DNA of 64,000 nucleotides from CAYMEK01 sp964389305 (GCA_964389305.1 CAYMEK010000001.1:193504-257503), one strand, 5' to 3'; numbered from the stretch's first letter, positions 44,612 through 52,445 are shown. Numbers and translations are program-made. Notes: generated from the letters alone by a model not told the origin.

Positions 44612-45000
44612 TTCGACACTCCCTTCGCTTCTGTTGCCCTCGGCAGCCCGAGCAGAGCGGCGTGGAGCTTTTTGCCTTCATCCGGGGCCGTGAACAACAT
44701 CTCCACGAACTTGTCTTCGACTCCCACACCGGCAAGGAGCTCCTTTACCCTGGCCACCTTTCGTTCGGCCTTCAGGTTACCGTCCAGGTACTTGCAGTTC
44801 TCTTTGCGGCAGCCGAGCACCACTACTCCGGACAGGCCGTTCTGCAGGGCTTCCATCAGAAGAGCCTCATTGACCCTTCCGGTGCAGGGAAGCTCGAGGG
44901 TCTTGAACCGGGGCGGCAGCTTGAGACCTTCCTCGGTCATCCGGGTCAGCGCCTTTCTGGCCCCTTCCGCGCAGTGCATGATCAGGATCGAATCAGCCAA
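44608..45000 (-). CDS. mvhD: Shortened MvhD-type iron-sulfur subunit
   Basis: The 130-aa protein matches the second half of MvhD: LELPCTGRVNEALLMEALQ and VVVLGCRKENCKYLDGNLKA. The usual N-terminal CNWCSYAGAD motif is missing; only one Cys (Cys10) lies there. Its cluster site is therefore altered relative to FlxD in the same operon. It uses a TTG start at 45000. Position before metV suggests it links the HdrA-like pair upstream to MetVF. Confidence 0.82.
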   Translation of the reverse strand: MADSILIMHCAEGARKALTRMTEEGLKLPPRFKTLELPCTGRVNEALLMEALQNGLSGVVVLGCRKENCKYLDGNLKAERKVARVKELLAGVGVEDKFVEMLFTAPDEGKKLHAALLGLPRATEAKGVSK

Positions 45001-45038
45001 TTCTCAGACTCCTTGTATCGATTCATACTCTTCGCCGC

Positions 45039-46628
45039 TCAGGGCGAGGCCAGTGCCTGGACCCCCGCCAGGATGCTTTCCCGCTCGAGGTTGCGCAGAC
45101 TAATGGCTTCGGCCGGGCACTCGGCGGCGCAGATGCCGCATCCCTGACAGGCTGCGGCGATTATCCTGGCGACCCGCTGTTCGCTGTCCCTGGCTACGGC
45201 GGCGAAGGGGCAGACCCGCAGGCAGGTCAGGCAGTAGGCGCACCTGTCGGCGTCCACCACCGCGAGGTGCTCGACGGGGAGGATTCCTCGGGAGGAAAGC
45301 CGCTCGTTCATGGTCAGAACCGCCGCAGCCGCGTCCCCGGCCACTCCGGCGGCGTCCATGTTCGCCCTTGCGCTGCCGCACACCAGGACTCCAGGCCGGT
45401 TTGACTCGTTAGTCAGCCGCCAGAGAGATTCCGGCTGGCTATAGGCGTCCTCGACCAGACGCAAGCCCAGCTTACCGGCTGCCTCGACGGCCGCCCTGGA
45501 AAGGCCGGTCTTACCGGGCAGGACCACCCGGTCGGGATTGCTGATCCGAAAGGTCGCACCGCTCTGAGGGTCCCGGCCGCTGATCTCGAAATCGCCGTAT
45601 TCGTTGCCCACGGAAAGGCTGTCGTACTTCACGAAGATGATCCCGCTTTGCCTGCAGTAATCATAAAGCTCCTGTAACCCGGGCAGGGAGACCCGTACCT
45701 GCTTCGCCAGGATCCAGATCTCGGCGCGGCTGCGTTCCTTCAATACCCTGGCGGCGGCCAGAACGTCCTGAAGGATCTCGGCGGGGGTTTCGCCGTGACG
45801 ATCGAGAAGGAAAACGATCCTTCCCTTGATCGTCTCCCGGTCGGCGAGCCGGTCGTATAGCTGGGTCAGATTCCAGGCTCCTATCTCCCCCGAAGGCTCC
45901 TCGATCCGTTCGGGGGCGAACAGCACCGCGCCGTACTCCCGCAGCCGGCCGTCCGGGAAGGTGACGGCGAACCCTGCCTCCCGGGCCTCCACCCGGCTTA
46001 TCCGCTCGCCGGCTAAAACGATTATATTCTCGTTTTGGGCGGCGCTCTCGCTCAGGCGCCGTATCCGCCCGGGATCGCGAAGGCGCTCGACCAGGCAGCC
46101 CGGAGCCAGAGGGCGATCGGCGGTCTCGACCAGATCCACGGAGAGCTTTTCCCCGGCCAGCTCGAGGGCGGCGAGCAGGCCCGAGAGGCCGCTGCCGTAC
46201 ACCAGGACGGACCTCTTGGGTTGCAGCGGGCTTTCTTTCACCGCTTCGCTTGAAGCCAGCAGACTGCCCATGGCTTCCAGCTTGTCCGCCAGGTTCTCTG
46301 TAACGCCTTCCGGAGTGTCATAGAAATCCATCACGCTCGATTTCACGTCCAGGACGAGCATTTCGCCGGGACCTATCCCCAGCTTCTCGGCCGCCTGCTG
46401 GTAGAAGCCGGTTTCCTCCAGATAGGGACACCCCCCAAACAGGACCTTCTTGCCCTCGAGTCTTTTCAGCTTCTTCTCCGGGTCCTGGCAGGCTTTCTCC
46501 AAGACAATGATCTTTTCGATATCGCTCTTTTCGGAAAGCCGCTTCTCAAGCTCGGCGGCCGCCAGCGGGCCGCGGGGGCTGCACTGTTGGTCGCAGAGGA
46601 CCGCAACGATCGATCGAGCGCTGCTCAT
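45039..46628 (-). CDS. HdrA/QmoB-like flavoprotein with C-terminal ferredoxin
   Basis: The 529-aa protein begins with a small Rossmann-like domain (MSSARSIVAVLCDQQCSP), then an FAD-binding core VLVYGSGLSGLLAALELAGE (about 148-167) and a C-terminal dicluster ferredoxin with CAYCLTCLRVCP and CQGCGICAAECP. It resembles QmoB and the second half of HdrA but lacks the full set of HdrA cysteines. It overlaps the preceding HdrA-like gene by four bases. Together they look like a split HdrA. The long frame up to 47519 is a shadow of that gene. Confidence 0.78.
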   Translation of the reverse strand: MSSARSIVAVLCDQQCSPRGPLAAAELEKRLSEKSDIEKIIVLEKACQDPEKKLKRLEGKKVLFGGCPYLEETGFYQQAAEKLGIGPGEMLVLDVKSSVMDFYDTPEGVTENLADKLEAMGSLLASSEAVKESPLQPKRSVLVYGSGLSGLLAALELAGEKLSVDLVETADRPLAPGCLVERLRDPGRIRRLSESAAQNENIIVLAGERISRVEAREAGFAVTFPDGRLREYGAVLFAPERIEEPSGEIGAWNLTQLYDRLADRETIKGRIVFLLDRHGETPAEILQDVLAAARVLKERSRAEIWILAKQVRVSLPGLQELYDYCRQSGIIFVKYDSLSVGNEYGDFEISGRDPQSGATFRISNPDRVVLPGKTGLSRAAVEAAGKLGLRLVEDAYSQPESLWRLTNESNRPGVLVCGSARANMDAAGVAGDAAAAVLTMNERLSSRGILPVEHLAVVDADRCAYCLTCLRVCPFAAVARDSEQRVARIIAAACQGCGICAAECPAEAISLRNLERESILAGVQALASP

Positions 46629-47842
46629 GGTTGCACCTGTACTCCTAGACTGTGGATTATCCGGCGGGACACGCAAGCCGCATCTTCGATACAGTCGTCG
46701 ATGCGCATCGGGCGCTTGCAGGCGCCGGCGGTGAATATGCTGAGATGGGAGGAGTTGCCCGGCCCGGCTGCCGGCGCTTCGAGGAACCCCGCCGCATTGA
46801 GGTCGAGGTCGAACAGGTCGGCCAGGAGCTCGGAATCCGGGGCGGGGCGGATGCCGTTGGAAAGAACCACCAGGTCGTAGGCCTTTTCCCGGCAGGCCAG
46901 ATCGGGCAGGGATTCGTAGCGGACTACGGGTCGTCCTCGCTCGTCGGTCTTCACGCTGATGGGGTTGCTCGCGATGGGATTGATTTTCGCCCGCAGCTCT
47001 TTCCAGAACCGTTCGAAATCCTTGCCGAAGTGCTGGATGTCCATGTAGTAGAAGTCGATCTGTAAAGCGGGATACTCCTCTTTCAGCCTGCCAGCCATGC
47101 GCAGGGCGTAGGCGCAGCAAGCCCGGCTGCAGTGCTTCTCCCCCTCCAGGAGGTTGCGGGAACCGACACACTGAATGAAGGCCAGGCTCTCGGCCTGCTC
47201 GGGAAGGTAGCGCTCCTCGAAGAACAGTCTTTCCATCTGGCTGCCCGTGATTACCCTGGGATTGGCACCGAAGCCCCATTTGCGGTTGCCGGCGGGATCG
47301 AAGGGTTCGTACCCCGCAGCCAGCACCACCCCGTCCGTCCTTACCGTTTCCCTCTGGTTGGCTCGTTCCAGGCTGATCGCCCCGACGGGGCAGGAGTCGA
47401 GGCATTTTCCGCAGGCCGTGCATCGCTCGGTAACGAAGTACTTCCAGCCCGGCGCCTTTTCGATCGCCCCTTCCGGGCAGGCTTCTACACAGCGGCCGCA
47501 CTCGATACAGGAGCGCCAATCGATTAGGTTGGCCTGGGTCTGGATCTCGATTTCCATCCCGTCTGTTTCGCAGGTGGTGCGGCGGCGTACACCCACCGGC
47601 CGGCTGGAGAATAGAAGCTGCGTGCCGTTCCCGTTCTTTAGCCTGGCTACGGCTTCACGCACCAGGCAAACCCCGCAGTGGACGCATTCTTCGCCGGCCT
47701 TGCAGCCGTAGAAGACGGCTTGCCCTCCCGGATAGGGGTTTTTTTCAATCAGGACCACGTCGATACCGGCCTGGCTGAGATTGTTGGCCACCGACATTCC
47801 TGAAATCCCGGCTCCAACCACACATACCTTCTTGGAAGCCAA
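46625..47842 (-). CDS. HdrA/QmoA-like flavoprotein, first gene of the operon
   Basis: The 405-aa protein has FAD-binding VVGAGISGMSVANNLSQAGI (7-26), a Cys loop ECVHCGVC, two ferredoxin sets CIECGRCVEACP and CTACGKCLDSCP, and the HdrA signature FIQCVGSRNLLEGEKHCSRA. This matches the QmoA or short-HdrA type. It starts at TTG 47842 after AGGAGA and opens the operon that runs to 34554. HdrA family members hold the flavin where electron bifurcation can take place. Confidence 0.85.
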   Translation of the reverse strand: MASKKVCVVGAGISGMSVANNLSQAGIDVVLIEKNPYPGGQAVFYGCKAGEECVHCGVCLVREAVARLKNGNGTQLLFSSRPVGVRRRTTCETDGMEIEIQTQANLIDWRSCIECGRCVEACPEGAIEKAPGWKYFVTERCTACGKCLDSCPVGAISLERANQRETVRTDGVVLAAGYEPFDPAGNRKWGFGANPRVITGSQMERLFFEERYLPEQAESLAFIQCVGSRNLLEGEKHCSRACCAYALRMAGRLKEEYPALQIDFYYMDIQHFGKDFERFWKELRAKINPIASNPISVKTDERGRPVVRYESLPDLACREKAYDLVVLSNGIRPAPDSELLADLFDLDLNAAGFLEAPAAGPGNSSHLSIFTAGACKRPMRIDDCIEDAACVSRRIIHSLGVQVQP

Positions 47843-47883
47843 TCTCCTATCCTTTTTCTGACCAAAATAGTTATTTTAAGACC

Positions 47884-47943
47884 ATTATAGCCAATGGCAG
47901 GAGATTGATTTTGTAAATTGGTTTATTTTTTTTGTAAATTGGT
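47884..47943 (-). promoter_or_regulatory. Promoter of the Hdr-Met-Flx operon with tandem direct repeats
   Basis: On the minus strand a TATAAT lies at 47884-47889, about 42 bases before the TTG start. No good -35 box is present. Instead a 14-base direct repeat (TTTTGTAAATTGGT on the plus strand) occurs at 47909-47922 and 47930-47943, 21 bases apart, that is two helical turns, with the first copy over the -35 position. This fits an activator-dependent promoter. Confidence 0.6.
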
Positions 47944-47979
47944 GTGTATTTTAGGTAATTTGACTAAAAAAATCAGGTT

Positions 47980-48927
47980 TTATCCGAGAAATACAGGAAG
48001 GTAGGGGACAAGCATCAGCAGTCCGAAGGCGACAATCAACAGGGCCCCCAGCGTTTCGATGCCGTGATGAAGCAGACCTCCAGCAAGGGAGCCGACGGGC
48101 AGGGCGGTCAGCAGGCCCCTCTTGCCGAGGATGGCGGCCAGGGAAACGCCGACGGTGACCACCGCCATACCCCCCGACATGGCCAGGGCGGCCAGGGCGC
48201 CGAATCCCGGCAGCTCCTGGGAGAGGCAGAAGATCAGAATCAGGGCCGCCCCGGGGCAGGGCACCGCCCCGCTGCTCAGGATAATGGCCGCCAGGCTCAT
48301 ACCACCGGCTTGCGCCTCCTCCTGCTCCCGGGAAGCCCGGCGCCCGGCCAGCTCTCGAGCCCAGGCCCTCACGGCCAGGGCCAGCAGAACGAGCCCCAGG
48401 AGCAAAATGGCGGCGTAGCTGGCCAGCTCAAGTACGCCGCTGACCGAAGAAAAGGCGGCCGAGATCGAGCGCCGCAGCAGGTAGTATAAACCGTAGACGA
48501 TAGCCACGGCGGAAACAGCGTGCAGGAACGCCACCGAAGTCCCGGCCGCTACTCCGTCGGATACCCGGGCCGGCCTGGCCAGGAAATAAGCGGCCAGGGC
48601 GATCTTTCGATGCCCGGGGCCCAGGGCGTGCAGCAGGCCGTAGGCGAAGGACAGCGCGAGCAGAGGAAGAGCGCCGGCACCTCCCCCGGCTGTCCGGTCC
48701 ACCGCTTCGGCCAGGACTTCACGTACCACCTTCTGGGCGTCGATCAGCCACTGAAGACGAGGCGAGGGACCGGTAATCGAAAGGGGAGAAGGCGAGGGCG
48801 GAGAGGCGTCGAAAAACGGGTTTCCCTGGGCCGGAACAGCCGCCGGGAGACCCAGAGCGAGAAGCGCCGGAAGCAGGGCAAGCGCTATCCGGATCCGCTC
48901 CTTCCAGGTCGGCAAATGTGCAGACAC
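47980..48927 (-). CDS. NicO-family nickel/cobalt transporter
   Basis: The 315-aa protein has an N-terminal signal-like helix, then about six membrane helices with the NicO/RcnA markers LLHALGPGHRKIALAAYF and SSGAVPCPGAALILIF. NicO proteins import or export Ni2+ or Co2+. The DUF1007 gene 18 bases upstream is the usual partner of the NicO importers. Nickel supply would serve CO dehydrogenase, whose accessory genes cooC and cooT lie 5 kb away. The start is GTG at 48927. Confidence 0.85.
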   Translation of the reverse strand: MSAHLPTWKERIRIALALLPALLALGLPAAVPAQGNPFFDASPPSPSPLSITGPSPRLQWLIDAQKVVREVLAEAVDRTAGGGAGALPLLALSFAYGLLHALGPGHRKIALAAYFLARPARVSDGVAAGTSVAFLHAVSAVAIVYGLYYLLRRSISAAFSSVSGVLELASYAAILLLGLVLLALAVRAWARELAGRRASREQEEAQAGGMSLAAIILSSGAVPCPGAALILIFCLSQELPGFGALAALAMSGGMAVVTVGVSLAAILGKRGLLTALPVGSLAGGLLHHGIETLGALLIVAFGLLMLVPYLPVFLG

Positions 48928-48944
48928 GCCGGTACCGAAGCGCC

Positions 48945-49559
48945 TCAGGATACCCGCCGCAGGTGCAGGACGATCTGACGGGGATAGGTCGAAGCCTGGG
49001 AACCGTCGTTGGCGGCGTAGTCGATCTGGATTCCCCGGTCCTCGCGGATTTCGTAGCTGCCCTGGATCGAGCTGGAGGCGGCGAACATCACGGGAGCGAG
49101 CTTTTCGTAGTCAATAGCGCAGAAGAAGGTCTCATCGTAGACCGCCAGGTAGACGTCGACTCCTTCGGCTCCTACGGGCAGGCGATAGGGCACGAAGAAG
49201 CGGTAGTGGATCCGCTGCCCCTCCATGTAGGCGGAAAAGCCCTCTACGCTCTGGGGCCGATGCCCTCCCCGGGGCGAGCGGATGTAGATGAAGTAGTGGT
49301 AATGGACCAGATTGGAGAACGCCCCCTCCCGGATGTTTTCGACCTCCGAAGGGCTGAGGCGCCGGTTCGCGTCGCGGTCGAAATCCATCAGAATGCTCGC
49401 CGTGAACACTTTGTCGAAACGCCAGGTGATCCAGAAGCCTTCCAGCCGGTCCTGTTCGCAGGCTACTTCGACCCGCGTATCCATGAACATATGGGGATGG
49501 CTGAACGCCCCCCAGGCGGCCGCCGCCAGAAAACAGGCAGCCAGGATTGCTCGTTTCAC
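48945..49559 (-). CDS. DUF1007-family periplasmic protein
   Basis: This 204-aa protein has a signal peptide (1-20) followed at once by SHPHMFMDTRVEV, the His-rich start of DUF1007 proteins; the mature N-terminus may bind a metal ion. DUF1007 genes are regularly found next to NicO transporters, as here, and probably present nickel or cobalt to the permease. GGAGG precedes the GTG start. The domain also shows WRFDKVFTASILMDFD and an ELAPVMF-like stretch (EKLAPVMFAASS). Confidence 0.85.
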   Translation of the reverse strand: MKRAILAACFLAAAAWGAFSHPHMFMDTRVEVACEQDRLEGFWITWRFDKVFTASILMDFDRDANRRLSPSEVENIREGAFSNLVHYHYFIYIRSPRGGHRPQSVEGFSAYMEGQRIHYRFFVPYRLPVGAEGVDVYLAVYDETFFCAIDYEKLAPVMFAASSSIQGSYEIREDRGIQIDYAANDGSQASTYPRQIVLHLRRVS

Positions 49560-49693
49560 GGACCCTCCTGTTTTTCCTTTCGGTCCTCCGGGTCCGGTCC
49601 TTGAGCCTCAGGCACCGGCAGCTTCCGGAAGCACAACTCCTGTGGAGCTGTTGCGGGGATCCCGGGGCTTATCGCCCCGGGATCGCAGCCTCG

Positions 49694-50035
49694 TTATTTC
49701 TCTTCCGGAGATTCGGCCTCTATCTCCTCGATTCTTTTCTGCAGGGCTTCTATCTGGTTTTTCAGAAAGCCGACCTGTTCCTGGAGAGCCTGCTTCTCCT
49801 GTTCCTTCGAGTACGGTGGGGCGTAGGCAGCCGGGCCGTAGGGCAGGCCCCAATAGGGAGCCGCTTGCCCGTATCCCTGCCAGCGCCAGTGGCCGCCTCC
49901 GCGTCCGAAGCCGAAGCCCATTCTGCCGCCGTAGGGGTTCATATATCCCGGTACGGAATAACCGGCGCAGTACCCGGCGGCCCTTCCCGTCATCGGACCC
50001 ATCCCTGCGGGTCCGGTTCTGTCTCCTCTGGGCAT
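49694..50035 (-). CDS. DUF5320 protein, copy 1
   Basis: The 113-aa protein has the DUF5320 layout: MPRGDRTGPAGMGPMTGRAA, a GYCAGYSVPGYMNPYGG block, a glycine/aromatic middle and a C-terminal coiled coil (about 76-110, EKQALQEQVGFLKNQIEALQ). The function is unknown; these proteins accompany NifX-family and Orange-Protein genes in anaerobes. Its first 45 residues are nearly identical to copy 2 upstream, showing recent duplication. GGAGG precedes the ATG. Confidence 0.85.
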   Translation of the reverse strand: MPRGDRTGPAGMGPMTGRAAGYCAGYSVPGYMNPYGGRMGFGFGRGGGHWRWQGYGQAAPYWGLPYGPAAYAPPYSKEQEKQALQEQVGFLKNQIEALQKRIEEIEAESPEEK

Positions 50036-50382
50036 TTCACACCCTCCTTGCTAAAGATTTGGATTCCGAGTCAAAATCACCAGCGGCCTCGGCCCCGGCC
50101 TCGCCCGAATCCAGGCCAGCGAGCGCCGGGCCAATAGGACCCGAAAGCCGGGTAGGCGCCCCAGCCGATCCGGCGAACGGGGTAGCCGCCGGCGCCATAC
50201 CAGCCAAACCCGGCGGCGGGCACGCCCATGGCCATCCGGCCGTCAGCGCGTCCGAAGCCGAAGCCCATTCTGCTGCCGTAGGGGTTCATATATCCCGGTA
50301 CGGAATAGCCGGCGCAGTACCCGGCTGCCCTTCCCGTCATCGGACCCATCCCTGCGGGTCCGGTTCCGTTTCCTCTGGGCAC
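49901..50382. repeat. Tandem duplication within the two DUF5320 genes
   Basis: The 135 bases at 49901-50035 and those at 50248-50382 both encode the N-terminal 45 residues and differ by about five bases when compared by eye. The offset is 347 bases. Sequences after this block diverge fully, so only the 5' parts have stayed alike. Confidence 0.85.
50077..50382 (-). CDS. DUF5320-like protein, copy 2, without coiled coil
   Basis: This 101-aa paralogue shares the opening MPRGNGTGPAGMGPMTGRAA with copy 1 and then differs: FGWYGAGGYPVRRIGWGAYP and a Gly/Arg-rich end GFGRGRGRGRW. The C-terminal coiled coil of copy 1 is missing. It is the second gene of the DUF134 unit. The RG-rich tail could bind nucleic acid or partners, but that is speculation. 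Confidence 0.8.
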   Translation of the reverse strand: MPRGNGTGPAGMGPMTGRAAGYCAGYSVPGYMNPYGSRMGFGFGRADGRMAMGVPAAGFGWYGAGGYPVRRIGWGAYPAFGSYWPGARWPGFGRGRGRGRW

Positions 50383-50412
50383 GGTCTATCACCTCCTCTC
50401 TCTATCTACAAA

Positions 50413-50781
50413 CTAGGGCCAGTGCCTCTGGCCGCGGCCGTGGGGGCCCCGTCCACGACCCCATCCCCTCCGGGCGGGCCCATAGGGTGGATGGAACCTC
50501 ACTACCCCGCCTTTGATGCCGATGCCCTTGCCGTGGACCAGCGCGTCGGCCACTTTCCTCCGCGCCTGCTCCACTATTCTGCCGAAGGTGGGCCGGGAGA
50601 TATTCATCCTTCGAGCTGCCTCCTCCTGGCCCAGGCCGCCCAGATCGGCGAGCCTCAGGGCCTCGAGCTCATCCACGGTCAGCACGACCAGGTCGGCCGA
50701 CGGCAGCGGGGCCGGTAGAGGCATAAAGAACACATTCGGCGGTTCGAAGTTGATCCAGCGGGGCTTCGGCGGACGCGGCAT
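50413..50781 (-). CDS. DUF134-family DNA-binding protein
   Basis: The 122-aa protein has the DUF134 helix-turn-helix: LTVDELEALRLADLGGLGQE followed by EAARRMNISRPTFGRIVEQA, similar to sigma region 4. The C-terminus is Gly/Arg-rich. DUF134 genes occur with Orange-Protein and NifX genes. The first gene of this minus-strand set, it starts 18 bases after a perfect 22-base palindrome that covers the predicted transcription start, so it probably represses its own operon (DUF134, two DUF5320, DUF1007, NicO). Confidence 0.9.
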   Translation of the reverse strand: MPRPPKPRWINFEPPNVFFMPLPAPLPSADLVVLTVDELEALRLADLGGLGQEEAARRMNISRPTFGRIVEQARRKVADALVHGKGIGIKGGVVRFHPPYGPARRGWGRGRGPHGRGQRHWP

Positions 50782-51098
50782 AGAGCCTCTCGGTTAAAAT
50801 TATGAGCATATGCTCATAATAAATATATCCCGATACTGTTTATACGTCAAGACTGCTCGCTTTTTTTTCGCAGGCAATTCAGGCGGCAACGCCGAGTGGG
50901 TCGGCAATTCGCCCCCTGCTCGCCCGGGCGATCAGGGTCTAAATGTTGCAATCTGCCGTGATATCGGATACGATAACTATGCAAACTGCATGGATTTTAA
51001 CGCTGCAACATGACGATGCAGGCCTGGTTGTCAGGGTTGTTGGCGCACTTCACGTGCGAACAGGGTGGGATTGCTCGCAGGCGCGGAGGGAAGCGTTA
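50782..51098. other. 317-base region between DUF134 and the sigma-54 activator
   Basis: This gap holds the DUF134 promoter and palindrome on the left and TGCA-N3-TGCA-type sites on the right: TGCAATCTGCC (50947-50957, one mismatch), TGCAAACTGCA (50980-50990) and a poorer TGCAACATGAC (51004-51014). The first two are 33 bases apart. I found no convincing sigma-54 -24/-12 element here on either strand. Confidence 0.6.
50799..50850 (-). promoter_or_regulatory. DUF134 operon promoter and palindromic operator
   Basis: On the minus strand TTGACG (50845-50850) and TATATT (50822-50827) are 17 bases apart. A perfect 22-base palindrome at 50799-50820, with half-site ATTATGAGCAT, directly follows the -10 box and covers the predicted start near 50815. 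It is an obvious candidate site for the DUF134 protein. Confidence 0.8.
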
Positions 51099-52445
51099 GT
51101 GGAAAACAGACAAAGCGTGATCCTGGATTCGCTCAACGAAGGGGTGTTTACAGTCGACCTGGATTGGAAGATTACGGATTTCAACCGGGCCTCGGAGCGG
51201 ATAACCGGAGTGAGCAGGCGGGAGGCGGTTGGCCGTCCCTGCTGGGAGGTCTTAAGGGCCGATATCTGCGAAACCGCCTGTGCTGTGCGGCATACCTTTG
51301 CCAGCGGACGGCCGGTGGTCAACGCAACAACGCACATCGTCAACTATATCCAGCAAAGGGTCCCGATTCGGCTGTCCACGGCCCTGGTGAAGGATGAGGG
51401 AGGGAAGGTCATCGGTGCCGTGGAAACCTTTCAGGATCTCAGCCAGATCGAGCAGCTTCAGAAAGAACTGCAGGCCCGCTATACCTTCGAAGACATCGTC
51501 GGCCGCAGTCCTTCCATGCGGAAGTTGTTTGAGCTCGTGCCGCAGATCGCCGAGAGCACCAGCACCGTGCTGATCGAAGGACCCAGCGGTACCGGCAAGG
51601 AGCTGTTTGCCCGTGCAATTCATCACCTTTCACCGCGAAGAAACAGGCGGTTTGTAGTGGTCAACTGCGCCGCCCTGCCGGATACGCTGCTGGAAAGCGA
51701 GCTTTTCGGGCACAAGGCCGGAGCGTTTACGGACGCCCGCAGCGACAAACCGGGCCGTTTCTCCCTGGCGGACCGCGGAACGATCTTTCTTGACGAAATC
51801 GGAGATATCTCCCCGGCCATGCAGGTGCGTCTGTTGCGGGTGCTCCAAGAGCGGATCGTGGAGCCTCTGGGATCGGTGGAGCCGGTGAAGGTGGATGTCC
51901 GCGTGGTGGCCGCCACCAACCGGGACCTGAGCCGGCTGGTGCGGGAAGGACGGTTTCGCGACGATTTGTACTATCGCATCCGCGTGGTGCAGATCAAGCT
52001 TCCCGGCCTGCGGCAGCGGCGTGAGGATATACCGTTGTTGGTAGACCACCTGGTGGCCAAATTCACCCGCCTGCAAGGAAAAGAAATCATCGGTGTTAGT
52101 GACGAGGTAATGGCCCGGCTGATGGAGTACGACTATCCGGGGAACGTGCGGGAGCTGGAGAACATCATCGAGCAGGCCTTCGTGCTCTGCCGGGGCGGGA
52201 TGATCGAGCTGCACCATCTGCCTCCCGAGCTACGTCCTTTCGGCGCAGCGGGTACAGGTCAGTTCCGTCCCACCTCTCTGCGGGCCATGGAAAAGCAGCT
52301 GATCACGGAGACCCTGCACCGCTATCACGGTAATCGGAGCAAGGCGGCGCGGGAGCTGGGAATCGATGCCAGCACGCTGTACCGCAAGATCAAGGCCCTG
52401 GCGCTTGAAGTCCCGGAGTCCGACGGCCGCAGTCGAAGGAAATAG
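51099..52445 (+). CDS. Sigma-54-dependent activator with PAS domain (Orange-Protein-regulator type)
   Basis: The 448-aa protein has a PAS domain (about 5-115, ILDSLNEGVFTVDLDWKITD), an AAA+ domain with Walker A GPSGTGKE, the sigma-54 contact loop GAFTDA instead of the usual GAFTGA, Walker B IFLDEIGD, and a Fis-type helix-turn-helix (GNRSKAARELGIDASTLYRK). I chose the GTG at 51099 after GGAGGG; the frame from 50943 runs through the operator region. Beside DUF134 and DUF5320 genes it resembles DVU2106, activator of the Desulfovibrio Orange Protein operons. Confidence 0.88.
   Translation: MENRQSVILDSLNEGVFTVDLDWKITDFNRASERITGVSRREAVGRPCWEVLRADICETACAVRHTFASGRPVVNATTHIVNYIQQRVPIRLSTALVKDEGGKVIGAVETFQDLSQIEQLQKELQARYTFEDIVGRSPSMRKLFELVPQIAESTSTVLIEGPSGTGKELFARAIHHLSPRRNRRFVVVNCAALPDTLLESELFGHKAGAFTDARSDKPGRFSLADRGTIFLDEIGDISPAMQVRLLRVLQERIVEPLGSVEPVKVDVRVVAATNRDLSRLVREGRFRDDLYYRIRVVQIKLPGLRQRREDIPLLVDHLVAKFTRLQGKEIIGVSDEVMARLMEYDYPGNVRELENIIEQAFVLCRGGMIELHHLPPELRPFGAAGTGQFRPTSLRAMEKQLITETLHRYHGNRSKAARELGIDASTLYRKIKALALEVPESDGRSRRK

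Noticed and set aside
46629..47519. Extension of the second HdrA-like frame upstream to 47519
   Set aside because: The extra 297 codons overlap the first HdrA-like gene and have no homology; the ATG at 46628 with the four-base overlap is the sensible start.
51040..51062. TTGGCGC...GTGC as a sigma-54 promoter of the activator gene
   Set aside because: The GG and GC are 12 rather than 10 bases apart, which sigma-54 does not tolerate well.
50943..51098. 52 extra N-terminal codons for the sigma-54 activator
   Set aside because: They would translate the TGCA operator region and have no homology; GTG at 51099 has a GGAGGG site at good distance.
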